31,019 bases of DNA, taken from contig CAYUBD010000009.1 in assembly GCA_964442905.1 (NCBI GenBank), positions 1-31,019 of the forward strand, in the 5' to 3' direction. Positions 13,745 through 21,574 of the stretch are shown here, one piece after another (positions within the stretch are counted from its first letter, which is position 1; every line of letters starts with the position of its first letter). The notes beneath the pieces were generated by a model. It did not search any database. It saw nothing but the letters and a program-made list of their open reading frames with translations, and was not told where the DNA came from. This stretch comes from JAFGFG01 sp964442905. GTDB taxonomy: Archaea; Aenigmatarchaeota; Aenigmatarchaeia; QMZP01; JAFGSV01. Position numbers and translations under genes: made by a program.

Positions 13745-16369
13745 CTATTTCTTCCTCTTCTCTTCAATCGCGGCCTGCGCTGCCGCAAGCCTTGCTATCG
13801 GTACCCGGAATGGCGAACAGCTTACCTCATCAAGGCCTATCCTGTGGCAGAACTTGACTGATTCAGGCTCGCCGCCGTGCTCGCCGCAGATGCCTATCTC
13901 TATGTCTTTCTTGACCTTTCTCGCGTCCCTGATGCATATCTCCATGAGCTTGCCCACACCGGTCTGGTCTATTGACTGGAACGGGTCCCTCGTGTAGATT
14001 CCCTTGTCGACGTATATCTTCAGGAATTTACCTGCGTCGTCCCTTGAGAATCCGCAGCTCATCTGGGTCAGGTCGTTAGTGCCGAATGACATGAAGTCCG
14101 CTTCCTTTGCTATCTCGTCGGCTGTCAGTGCTGCCCGGGGTACCTCCATCATAGTGCCAATCTTGTACTTCAGCTTGTCTTTGATCTTCATCTCCGCAGC
14201 AACTTCCTCTATGATGTCCTTTATCATGATGAATTCCTTTACGTGTCCGATAAGCGGCACCTCGACGTACGGGACAGGCTTGAATCCTTCCTTCTTTGAC
14301 TCAAGCGCGGCCTCGAATATGGCACGGGCCTGCATGGCGTTTATCTCCGGGTATTTCACACCGAGCCTGCAGCCACGGAAACCGAGCATCGGGTTCAGCT
14401 CGTGAAGGTTCTTTACGATGTCCTTTATCTTCTGGGAGCTTACCTTCATTTCCCTGGCAAGCTCGTTTATATCAGCGTCTTCATGCGGAAGGAACTCGTG
14501 CAGCGGCGGGTCCAGCAGCCGGATGACAATAGGCATTCCGCTCATCACCTTGAACAGCCCCTTGAAATCCTTTTTCTGCATCGGAAGCAGCTTGTTGAGT
14601 GCCTTCTTCCTCTCATCAAGGGTCTCAGCGAGTATCATCTCCCTCACTGCCATGATTCTCTCGGGTTTGAAGAACATGTGCTCTGTCCTGCAGAGACCGA
14701 TGCCTTCAGCACCGAACTTCCTGGCTGTCTCTGAGTCTTTTGGCGTATCAGCGTTCGTCTTGACGGACAGCCTCTTCCTTGCGTCGACCCACTTCATGAG
14801 TGTCGCGAAGTCTCCGCCTATCTCAGGTTCCACGAGATTGAGCGCGCCTTTGTATACTTCCCCGGTTGAACCGTCAAGGCTTATGACATCTCCTCCCCTG
14901 ATGGTAAGGTTCCTGGAAGCTATCTTGACCGTCTTTGCCTTCTCGTCCACCGATATGGCGTCACAGCCGGCTACGCAGCACTTGCCCATGCCTCTTGCTA
15001 CGACTGCAGCATGGCTGGTCATCCCCCCTCTTGCGGTAAGTATGCCCTCAGCGGCATTCATGCCCTCGATGTCCTCCGGGCTTGTCTCGGTCCTCACCAG
15101 GATGAGCTTTGCCTTGCTGTCTCTCTCCTTTATCTCCGCGGCTTCATCAGCTGTGAATACCACCTTTCCGACAGCAGCACCGGGCGAAGCGGGCAATCCC
15201 TTTGCCACTGCTTCCTCTGTCTTCTTTGACTTCGGATCAAGCTGCTTGTGCAGAAGCTGGTCGAGCTGCTCTGCCTTCATCTTCATGATCGCTTCGTCTT
15301 CCGTGAGAAGCTTCTCTTTCACCATGTCCACTGCAACCTTAACAGCCGCAGCAGCTGTCCTCTTGCCGTCCCTGGTCTGGAGGATGTACATCTTGCCTTT
15401 CTCAATGGTGAACTCGAAGTCCTGCATGTCCCCGTAGTTCTTCTCAAGAATGCTCCTTATCTTCTGCAGCTCCTTGTAGCTTTCTGGAATATCCTTTGAC
15501 ATGTCGTCGAAATGCTTCGGGGTCCTGATACCTGCGACCACGTCCTCACCCTGGGCGTTCATGAGATACTCTCCGTACAGCACGTTCTCGCCTGTAGCCG
15601 GGTTTCGTGTGAATCCTACGCCTGTGCCTGATTCCCAGCCAAGGTTACCGAATACCATGGACTGGACATTCACTGCTGTGCCAAGGTCGTCAGGTATTCC
15701 ATTGAGCCTCCTGTAAATCTTTGCCCTTTTGCCGTCCCATGAATTGAACACTGCGTCTATTGCCATCTTGAGCTGTTCTATGGGCTCCTGCGGGAACATC
15801 TTGCCTGTTCCTTGCTTGATGACAATCTTGTACGCATCAACCACTACCTTGAGGTCGTCTACGGTAAGGTCAGTATCCTGCCTTCCCTTCTTTATCTTCT
15901 CAAGCTCATGCTCAAAGCTTGAGTGTTCAACCCCCATTACGACATCGCCGAACATCTGCAAAAACCTTCTGTAAGAATCCCATGCGAACCTGTCGTCTCC
16001 TGCCTGTTTCGCAAGTCCTTCGACTGCCTGATCATTGAGACCGAGGTTAAGGACCGTGTCCATCATACCCGGCATTGACACTGCCGCACCGGAACGCACG
16101 GAAACCAGAAGCGGATTGTTATTATCGCCGAACTTCTTTCCCATCCTCCTCTCGAGTTTTGTGACGTTCTCCCCTATTCCCTCAAGCAGCCCCGAAGGCC
16201 ACTTCTTTGTCTTATTCACGTTTATGCAGACCTTTGCGGTCACTGTGAAACCGGGAGGAACGGGAAGTCCTATCTTGGTCATGGAGCCCAGATTGGCTCC
16301 CTTACCACCAAGAAGCTTCTTGTCCTTGGTATCACCATCCCCGAAAAAATACACCATTTTTTCTGTCAT
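13745..16369 (-). CDS. ppdK: Pyruvate, phosphate dikinase
   Basis: The 874-residue enzyme interconverts pyruvate + ATP + Pi and PEP + AMP + PPi. It has the N-terminal nucleotide-binding domain (GGKGANLGSM, 21-30), the phosphohistidine swivelling domain with GGMTSHAAVVARG (His453), and the C-terminal TIM barrel with GICGEHGG (Cys828). Length and residue positions fit the PPDK family rather than PEP synthase. A GGTGGT Shine-Dalgarno-like sequence precedes the ATG. It is first in a ppdK-adk-tmk operon. The reversible, PPi-linked reaction suggests a PPi-sparing glycolysis or gluconeogenesis. Confidence 0.96.
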   Translation of the reverse strand: MTEKMVYFFGDGDTKDKKLLGGKGANLGSMTKIGLPVPPGFTVTAKVCINVNKTKKWPSGLLEGIGENVTKLERRMGKKFGDNNNPLLVSVRSGAAVSMPGMMDTVLNLGLNDQAVEGLAKQAGDDRFAWDSYRRFLQMFGDVVMGVEHSSFEHELEKIKKGRQDTDLTVDDLKVVVDAYKIVIKQGTGKMFPQEPIEQLKMAIDAVFNSWDGKRAKIYRRLNGIPDDLGTAVNVQSMVFGNLGWESGTGVGFTRNPATGENVLYGEYLMNAQGEDVVAGIRTPKHFDDMSKDIPESYKELQKIRSILEKNYGDMQDFEFTIEKGKMYILQTRDGKRTAAAAVKVAVDMVKEKLLTEDEAIMKMKAEQLDQLLHKQLDPKSKKTEEAVAKGLPASPGAAVGKVVFTADEAAEIKERDSKAKLILVRTETSPEDIEGMNAAEGILTARGGMTSHAAVVARGMGKCCVAGCDAISVDEKAKTVKIASRNLTIRGGDVISLDGSTGEVYKGALNLVEPEIGGDFATLMKWVDARKRLSVKTNADTPKDSETARKFGAEGIGLCRTEHMFFKPERIMAVREMILAETLDERKKALNKLLPMQKKDFKGLFKVMSGMPIVIRLLDPPLHEFLPHEDADINELAREMKVSSQKIKDIVKNLHELNPMLGFRGCRLGVKYPEINAMQARAIFEAALESKKEGFKPVPYVEVPLIGHVKEFIMIKDIIEEVAAEMKIKDKLKYKIGTMMEVPRAALTADEIAKEADFMSFGTNDLTQMSCGFSRDDAGKFLKIYVDKGIYTRDPFQSIDQTGVGKLMEICIRDARKVKKDIEIGICGEHGGEPESVKFCHRIGLDEVSCSPFRVPIARLAAAQAAIEEKRKK

Positions 16370-16393
16370 ACAAATACCACCTTATTTTTTTTA

Positions 16394-16424
16394 CTTAGCA
16401 TAACTTAGCAGTTCTGCGGCTAAG
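16394..16424. promoter_or_regulatory. CTTAGC repeats and hairpin upstream of ppdK
   Basis: CTTAGCA occurs twice with a 10-bp period (16394, 16404), followed by the inverted GCTAAG at 16419-16424. It lies in the 100-bp region between the ppdK start and the end of the upstream DUF2391 gene, both on the minus strand. It could be an operator for ppdK or a terminator for the gene before it; the sequence does not decide. Confidence 0.3.
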
Positions 16425-16469
16425 ATTACTATTAATTATTCCACTTCTTTAAAAATAAGCCCGTTGGGA

Positions 16470-16973
16470 TCACTTTATAATGTCTGCTACCGCTGCGCTC
16501 ATGGAAGCAGGGAACGACACAATTATTGCCCGGCTGAGAGCTATCATAATATCGCTACTCCACGGTGCTCTTTCTATCAGAGTCAGTATTATCGCAACAA
16601 CCACGAATGAAAAGAAATAAGTTGTGAAGACCCTCTTAGCGAATTCATTCCAGTGTTTCCTCATTTCACCTCTATAGTAGTTGTAGTAGACGAATGAGCT
16701 TATGAAAATGATGGAAAGTAAGAGAAGTCCTATTATATTCATTAATGGCAGTGATTCACCAAGTTTCCATGTCTCTTCCGTGAAGGCCACGGGAACTGCG
16801 AGGATGGAAGCACCCACGATGACCTGCATGGCATCCCTCGGGTAGAACTTCAGCATGACCGGCCTCATCATGGAATGTACTATCTTTCCCCCAGTGTCCC
16901 TGATTGTAACTATCTCCCTGAGGCGCCCGGCAACCTTGATTATCTTTCTTTCCGTCTTCACGTTTTCAGGCAT
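16470..16973 (-). CDS. DUF2391-family integral membrane protein
   Basis: The 167-residue protein has a cytosolic N-terminus (1-42) and about four hydrophobic helices. The motifs PRDAMQVIVGASILAVPVA, FTEETW, KRVFTTYFFS and PASMSAAVAD match what I recall of the DUF2391 (COG4711) uncharacterised membrane family. The function is unknown. It is divergent from the MscS gene at 17040, with a short shared intergenic region. Confidence 0.75.
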   Translation of the reverse strand: MPENVKTERKIIKVAGRLREIVTIRDTGGKIVHSMMRPVMLKFYPRDAMQVIVGASILAVPVAFTEETWKLGESLPLMNIIGLLLLSIIFISSFVYYNYYRGEMRKHWNEFAKRVFTTYFFSFVVVAIILTLIERAPWSSDIMIALSRAIIVSFPASMSAAVADIIK

Positions 16974-17007
16974 GAAATAAGCTTATTTCCGTGATTAAAA
17001 AGTTTGT

Positions 17008-17017
17008 GTTTAAATAC
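17008..17017 (+). promoter_or_regulatory. TATA box of the MscS gene
   Basis: GTTTAAATAC is centred about 27 nt before the ATG at 17040, consistent with a leaderless mRNA. Confidence 0.5.
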
Positions 17018-17039
17018 TGGGGCTAATATAGAATTGTAG

Positions 17040-17924
17040 ATGGAATTTCTGGGACGTGTCTCCATGATGGATATTGCCGCAATTCAGGGGCAAATGTCAG
17101 CATTAATACCAACCATAATACCCATGGCCATATTCGTAGCAATAGCCCTGTTGATATACAAGCTGATAGCGACCGCTATTAAGAAGGCTGTCATCAAGCG
17201 GGCAAGGACAAAGAAGCAGAAGAACAATGCGATTCTGCTTCTGAGCCTCTGGAGATATGCGTTTTCGGTAATCCTGGTAATCACGATAATATTCCTTCTC
17301 GGAGGTGACATCACCGGCCTTGGCGTATGGGCCGGGCTGCTTACCGCTGCGCTGGGATGGGCACTCCAGAAGCCCATAACAGGCGTTGCCGGGTGGATAA
17401 TGGTGGTCACGAAGAAGCCATTCCAGATAGGCGACAGGATAGAGATAATGGGTATCAAGGGGGACGTGCATGAGATAAGCCTCACCCACATCTACCTCAG
17501 GGAAGTAGGCGGAACTATAAATTCAGAAGAGACTTCGGGGAGGGTGATAATGGTGCCCAACTCCAAGCTGTTCGAGCAGGACATAATCAACTACACGCTT
17601 ACGGATGACTACATACTGGACCAGGTCGTGACAAGTATCACTTATGAGAGCGACCTGGACGAGGCTATAAAGATATTCGTTAACGCCGCCAGGAAAATTA
17701 CAAAGGACTTCATGGAGAATATGCCGCAGAAACCTTACGTGAGGACATTCTTCCAGCCTTCCGGTATCGACGTCAAGACGCGTTACTACGTGAGGGCAGA
17801 GGACAGGATACGCATAGCCAGCGAGATAACACAGCTCATATTCAGGGAAATAAGCAATCACAAGAAAGTAGAGATAGCGTATCCTCATACAGAAGTCGTC
17901 CTGAGGAATAAAGGTAAGAGATAA
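17040..17924 (+). CDS. MscS-family mechanosensitive ion channel
   Basis: The 294-residue protein has three N-terminal hydrophobic segments (about 23-45, 70-88 and 90-125), the last being the Gly/Ala-rich pore helix (GVWAGLLTAALGWALQKPIT), then the beta domain with PFQIGDRIEI, VHEISLTHIYLR and MVPNSKLF, and a C-terminal alpha/beta domain. This matches the MscS core, which opens under membrane tension to release solutes during hypo-osmotic shock. The ATG at 17040 is supported by the TATA box at the right distance; Mets at 17064 and 17067 are alternatives. It is 33 bases upstream of the TopIB gene. Confidence 0.9.
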   Translation: MEFLGRVSMMDIAAIQGQMSALIPTIIPMAIFVAIALLIYKLIATAIKKAVIKRARTKKQKNNAILLLSLWRYAFSVILVITIIFLLGGDITGLGVWAGLLTAALGWALQKPITGVAGWIMVVTKKPFQIGDRIEIMGIKGDVHEISLTHIYLREVGGTINSEETSGRVIMVPNSKLFEQDIINYTLTDDYILDQVVTSITYESDLDEAIKIFVNAARKITKDFMENMPQKPYVRTFFQPSGIDVKTRYYVRAEDRIRIASEITQLIFREISNHKKVEIAYPHTEVVLRNKGKR

Positions 17925-17957
17925 CACTTATTTAGATTTTCAGCCAATATATCAATC

Positions 17958-19034
17958 GTGACCAGGAAAAAAGCCACCAAGAGGCCGAAGTCTGTTCCCG
18001 TCGGAACAATACGCATAAAAGTGAAAGACCTCAAACCATACGAGAAGACAAGGACCGGATGGAAGAAGTCCGGAAAAGAGTTCACTGAAGCCATGCGCGT
18101 TATAGAGCTCTTCAAAGCGCACAACAACTTCAGTGCGCTCATAAGCGCCAGGGACATGAATTTCCTGAAGGGTCAGCTTTCTCCTGAAGGGAAATGCCAG
18201 GGTGCGAGGATAAACACGCTTCCGGACGGCAAGACAATAGACAAGGCATTCTCCATTTTCGCCGAACATCTCACTATCCACGATGAGAGTTCAAATGACC
18301 ACTGGGACGTGCTGTGGAGGAACCCGGGCGGGACGTATTCTTATGTGTACGCTATGGACAAGAAACTCAAGTTCACGAAGAAGAAATACAAGGAAGTGGA
18401 GGAATTCGGGAAGTGCTACCCGACAATCGAGGCTGAAGTCACTAACGCGCTCGATGACAAGGAAGATTTTATGGCGATTCCGATGTACACATTGCTTAAG
18501 ACGTACATGCGTGTCGGCAATGAGATGTACTACAGAGCCCACGGCAGCAAGGGGCTGACCACGCTGAAGAAGAAGGACATTACGATCAAAGGAAAATCAG
18601 TGACGTTCAAGTATATCTCAAAGGGTGGAGTGCCCAGGGATTTCACAGAGGATTTTCCAGATGTTTACATAAAGCGCCTGAAGAGGATGCTGGAAAAACT
18701 GAAGCCGTCGGACTTCGTGTTTGTCAATGACAAGACAGGCCATCCGCTAAGCGACATGCACTTCAAGAACGCATTCAACCACTACTGCGGCCATGCATTC
18801 TACCCGCACATAGTGAGGTCATACTATGCCACGGAGAAGGCCAGGGAGTTCATATCCATGCACGATTCCGTCCATAAGGAAGAGCTGCTGGAGTTCTACA
18901 GGTTCCTGGCGCACAAGCTCGGTCACAAGAAATTCGCAAAAAAAGATCATGAGTGGAAGGAGAGCTACAACGTCACGATACACCATTACATACAGCCGGA
19001 AGTGCTTGACAGGCTGAACTCACTTGTTAAGTGA
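17958..19034 (+). CDS. DNA topoisomerase IB, minimal type
   Basis: The 358-residue protein matches the catalytic core of type IB topoisomerases, which relax supercoils through a 3'-phosphotyrosine. YMRVGNEMY...GLTTLKKKD carries Arg185, the beta-hairpin lysine is Lys222 in SKGG, Arg287 is in HIVRSYYATE, a LGHK motif holds His323, and Tyr344 in HHYIQPEVL is the likely nucleophile. The Arg-Lys spacing of 37 equals that of the vaccinia enzyme (Arg130, Lys167). The size is like bacterial and viral TopIB, not the large eukaryotic one. The GTG start at 17958 follows a TATA-like CTTATTTAG at the leaderless distance. Type IB enzymes are patchily distributed in archaea. Confidence 0.88.
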   Translation: MTRKKATKRPKSVPVGTIRIKVKDLKPYEKTRTGWKKSGKEFTEAMRVIELFKAHNNFSALISARDMNFLKGQLSPEGKCQGARINTLPDGKTIDKAFSIFAEHLTIHDESSNDHWDVLWRNPGGTYSYVYAMDKKLKFTKKKYKEVEEFGKCYPTIEAEVTNALDDKEDFMAIPMYTLLKTYMRVGNEMYYRAHGSKGLTTLKKKDITIKGKSVTFKYISKGGVPRDFTEDFPDVYIKRLKRMLEKLKPSDFVFVNDKTGHPLSDMHFKNAFNHYCGHAFYPHIVRSYYATEKAREFISMHDSVHKEELLEFYRFLAHKLGHKKFAKKDHEWKESYNVTIHHYIQPEVLDRLNSLVK

Positions 19035-19128
19035 ATCCAGCCGCCTGTCATCCTGAACGCACCTATGCTGCAAACGTATTATATTGGTTCATTTATGGTA
19101 TTTGTAATTTATGTAGCAGACCGGTTGG

Positions 19129-19395
19129 TTACTTTCCCCAGAAACTATCCGCTTCATTTTCCATCTTTTCCAGCCTGTCGTAATAGTCCGGGAACTCGTT
19201 CAGGTGCGCGAGCGCAATCTTCCCGGTCATCAGCGCATCGTCGTTGGTCACGTTGGTCGACGGATCATGCGTCCCGTGCTCAAGCTCGACGTCCATGCCT
19301 CTTCTGAACTGGTCCACGTCGAATTTGTCCCACTTTATCCCGAGCTTCTCCCCGACTGCTTTTGCTTCCTCTGCATTGAACTGCTTTACAGACAT
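19129..19395 (-). CDS. DUF5661-like small protein
   Basis: The 88-residue soluble protein contains FRRGMDVELEHGTHDP, STNVTNDD, TGKIALAHLNEFPDYYDRL, a pattern I recall from the DUF5661 family of unknown function. I chose the ATG at 19395 because a TATA-like TATAATTATTTAA lies about 25-35 nt upstream; a TTG nine bases earlier extends the frame. Its 3' end converges with TopIB. Confidence 0.7.
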   Translation of the reverse strand: MSVKQFNAEEAKAVGEKLGIKWDKFDVDQFRRGMDVELEHGTHDPSTNVTNDDALMTGKIALAHLNEFPDYYDRLEKMENEADSFWGK

Positions 19396-19464
19396 GAATA
19401 TCAAATAATTCCAGAGATTAAATAATTATAGTTTGTTCATAGAAAAAAAGGAAAAGGGAGATGA

Positions 19465-19671
19465 TCAAATCATCTCACCTATTTCAACCGTATCGTCTTC
19501 GCTTATGATTTCTGACTCAAGCTCATTCAGAACTTCGTTCTGCTGCTGCTCAACGGCCTGCTGGTCTTCACCACTCGTGTCTGCAGGTGCTTCAGGTGTG
19601 CTTACGCAACCGCTTACAACAACTGTCAGGACAAGTGCAACGAAAATCAGTGAAAGATGTTTCGTGTTCAT
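19465..19671 (-). CDS. Small lipoprotein, unknown
   Basis: The 68-residue protein has a signal sequence ending in a lipobox-like VVSGC (Cys22), then a short, acidic, Gln/Glu-rich tail. It is probably anchored on the outer face of the membrane. Its ATG overlaps the stop of the upstream secreted coiled-coil gene by four bases (ATGA), so the two are coupled and may act together. No family recognised. Confidence 0.7.
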   Translation of the reverse strand: MNTKHLSLIFVALVLTVVVSGCVSTPEAPADTSGEDQQAVEQQQNEVLNELESEIISEDDTVEIGEMI

Positions 19672-20597
19672 GATTCCGCACCTCCCCTGAATGCCTGGCC
19701 CGTGACTGTAGTACCCGGTCCTGCTGGTGACGTGCCAGATCCGCTTTCCGCCTGGGCTGATACAACTGTCTCAATCCTCTGCTGCAGCATTGTACCATTC
19801 TGCTCCGGCATTGACTGGAGCCTCTCCCTGAGCCTGGTCTCAAGCCTGTCCTGATATCCGTCCTCAGCTGCCTGTGCAGCGGACTGTGTTCTCACGGAAA
19901 CCGAAGTCATTTCCCTTTTCATTGCCATAACTGCTTCACTCTTCTCGCCACTACTCATCTGCTGTATCATATTTCTTACTTCACTCTTTACCTGACTTGC
20001 AGTTGCCTCTCCGTTCGTGAGTCTTTGGACGAGCTGCGCATTGGTCTTATTCATCGTCTGTAGCTTCTTCCGGACAACTTCCGCGTTATGGTTTCTGATT
20101 GATTCCTTTACTCTTTCTCTTGTCTGATTCATCTGGGAATCAACCTCATTGCCAATCTGCGCCTTAAGTGAGCCTATCTCTGATGCATCGACCGACTCGT
20201 GGACAATGGTCCTGAATTCCTTTACTATTTCCCGCGCGTCACTCTTCAGGTCAATGAACTGTTTTACTACCTCGTTTGTCTCTCCTTCCGGAGCAACATC
20301 GGCGACTTCAGCCTTAAGAAGTCTCAGTTCCTCAAGAAGCGACTCGAGAACACTGGCATCAAACGAGCTGTCGTTGGCTTCTATTCTTTCTATCAATTTC
20401 TCACCAAACAGTATGTTCCTGTCTATGGACTTCTCAAGCTGGAGCATCCTCATCGTGGCTCCGAGAGAAGAACCCATGGCTTTGACCTGGCCGATAGTCT
20501 CTTCGTCTACTGGGTCATCTGCAGCTGTGACACCATTGGCATAAGCCAGTGAGGAAAACAGCATGAGAGCCAGTATGGTTACCGCAATTGTTTTCAT
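19668..20597 (-). CDS. Secreted coiled-coil protein, unknown
   Basis: The 309-residue protein has a signal peptide (MKTIAVTILALMLFSSLAYA) and a mature part made almost wholly of charged and Gln/Asn-rich helices with heptad-like patterns and several NxT/NxS sites, ending in a Gly/Ser/Pro/Thr-rich tail. I chose the ATG at 20597 because a perfect GGAGGT (20605-20610 on the minus strand) lies seven bases before it; an upstream ATG at 20618 would place the Shine-Dalgarno sequence inside the gene. It is followed by the lipoprotein with a four-base overlap and preceded by the membrane-anchored regulator gene. Function unknown, possibly cell-surface. Confidence 0.75.
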   Translation of the reverse strand: MKTIAVTILALMLFSSLAYANGVTAADDPVDEETIGQVKAMGSSLGATMRMLQLEKSIDRNILFGEKLIERIEANDSSFDASVLESLLEELRLLKAEVADVAPEGETNEVVKQFIDLKSDAREIVKEFRTIVHESVDASEIGSLKAQIGNEVDSQMNQTRERVKESIRNHNAEVVRKKLQTMNKTNAQLVQRLTNGEATASQVKSEVRNMIQQMSSGEKSEAVMAMKREMTSVSVRTQSAAQAAEDGYQDRLETRLRERLQSMPEQNGTMLQQRIETVVSAQAESGSGTSPAGPGTTVTGQAFRGGAES

Positions 20598-20645
20598 ATG
20601 CATTACCTCCTTTTTCAATACACTGAAAAATAATTGACCGGAAGA

Positions 20646-20656
20646 AGATATATTAT
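20646..20656 (-). promoter_or_regulatory. TATA box of the secreted protein-lipoprotein operon
   Basis: On the minus strand, AATAATATATC lies about 50 nt before the ATG at 20597, leaving a leader that carries the GGAGGT ribosome site. Confidence 0.5.
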
Positions 20657-20660
20657 TTGC

Positions 20661-20686
20661 CGGAACTATGCGGAACCGTGCGGAAC
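20661..20686 (-). promoter_or_regulatory. Three CGGAAC boxes at 10-bp spacing, candidate activator site
   Basis: CGGAAC occurs at 20661-20666, 20671-20676 and 20681-20686, exactly one helical turn apart, each preceded by TGC or TGC-like bases. On the minus strand the boxes lie just upstream of the TATA box of the secreted protein operon and just after the stop of the regulator gene. The placement suits an activator binding one face of the DNA. Confidence 0.55.
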
Positions 20687-20690
20687 ACGC

Positions 20691-21401
20691 TCATTCTTCA
20701 CCATTTTCAGCGAACCACACGGCATTACTCATTCCGCGGCTGTGCTTCACGAGTATCCCGGCTTTTACAAGCGAGCTTATGTTTCTCGAGACAGACGACT
20801 TTGGAAGTCCAAGCGCTTCTTCAAGCTGGCGCTGTGTCATCGGTCTGCCGTTCTTCTCGAGAGCTTCCGCTATGGAAAGCTGCCTTTCGCTCAGCATGTC
20901 CGGATTGTATTTGTGCTTCTTTTCTCCGGGTCTCTTTTTGTAGAAAATGAATGCGAACACCACTATTACAGGAATGAGAAGAAGCCAGTAGTAACCTGAA
21001 TAATCAGGGAGGTTTATGGTGTACTGCACCACAAGCATGAACGCATCGTCGCTGCCAACACCTTCAAGAATTATGCGGTCACTGTCATGCTTTATCAGTA
21101 TCTTCCCTGAAGACTTCAGGTAGTTTATGGCACTTCCGGAGGGCATCCTCACAGTGTAGACGTAATCGGAAAATATGTCATCTGTCGTGATGTTAAGAAG
21201 CCAGTGAGCGCCGTTCTTCGTTGTATAGCTTTCGTAGCTTCCTTCTTCAAGAGACTCGTGATTCGAGATGCCGGAAACGGTTACTGTCCCCGTATCGGCG
21301 ACGTCAATTATGACGTCGGCGTAGTATTCATGGGCACTGCATGTGGCCGTGAGAATTAGAAAAGCCGTGATGAATGCCACTGTGAATGTTCTCATATTCA
21401 T
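20691..21401 (-). CDS. Membrane-anchored winged-HTH regulator
   Basis: The 236-residue protein has a signal peptide (about 1-23), an extracellular beta-rich domain (24-135), one transmembrane helix (137-155), a basic juxtamembrane stretch (KKRPGEKKHK), and a cytosolic winged helix-turn-helix of MarR/IclR-like type (about 170-231; MTQRQLEEALGLPKSSVSR). This topology is a recurrent archaeal type of one-protein sensor regulator. It probably links an outside signal to nearby genes. The best candidates are the secreted protein-lipoprotein pair directly downstream, whose promoter has the CGGAAC boxes. ATGs at 21401 and 21395 are both possible starts. Confidence 0.8.
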   Translation of the reverse strand: MNMRTFTVAFITAFLILTATCSAHEYYADVIIDVADTGTVTVSGISNHESLEEGSYESYTTKNGAHWLLNITTDDIFSDYVYTVRMPSGSAINYLKSSGKILIKHDSDRIILEGVGSDDAFMLVVQYTINLPDYSGYYWLLLIPVIVVFAFIFYKKRPGEKKHKYNPDMLSERQLSIAEALEKNGRPMTQRQLEEALGLPKSSVSRNISSLVKAGILVKHSRGMSNAVWFAENGEE

Positions 21402-21407
21402 ATTTGC

Positions 21408-21430
21408 ATCCCGCCTTAAAAAAGCGGGAT
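21408..21430. repeat. 7-bp inverted repeat in the leader of the regulator gene
   Basis: ATCCCGC (21408-21414) and GCGGGAT (21424-21430) flank a 9-nt A/T-rich spacer. It lies between the regulator's start codon and a TATA-like sequence on the minus strand (about 21451-21464), so it is near the transcript start. It could be an operator for autoregulation or an mRNA hairpin. Confidence 0.45.
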
Positions 21431-21487
21431 AAGTCAGCTGTATTTCTATCCGCTATATTTATCAGTTTGGCAGTACAATGCAATATC

Positions 21488-21526
21488 ATGAAAACCGTAA
21501 TTCTCACGTGCGCCGACTGCGTGTGA
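21488..21526 (+). pseudogene. Relic of the DHH phosphoesterase gene start
   Basis: The thirteen codons read MKTVILTCADCV then stop. The first eleven residues match ten of the first eleven of the intact DHH protein at 22688 (MKTVILTHADC), and the DNA agrees at 27 of 33 positions, with mostly silent changes. No further homology is clear after the stop. It is in the same orientation as the intact gene, 1.2 kb upstream of it, with the substrate-binding protein gene between them. Confidence 0.6.
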
Positions 21527-21574
21527 CAAATTGTCTGTCTCATCCGGAACATGAGTTCTGTATATTTATTTGAA

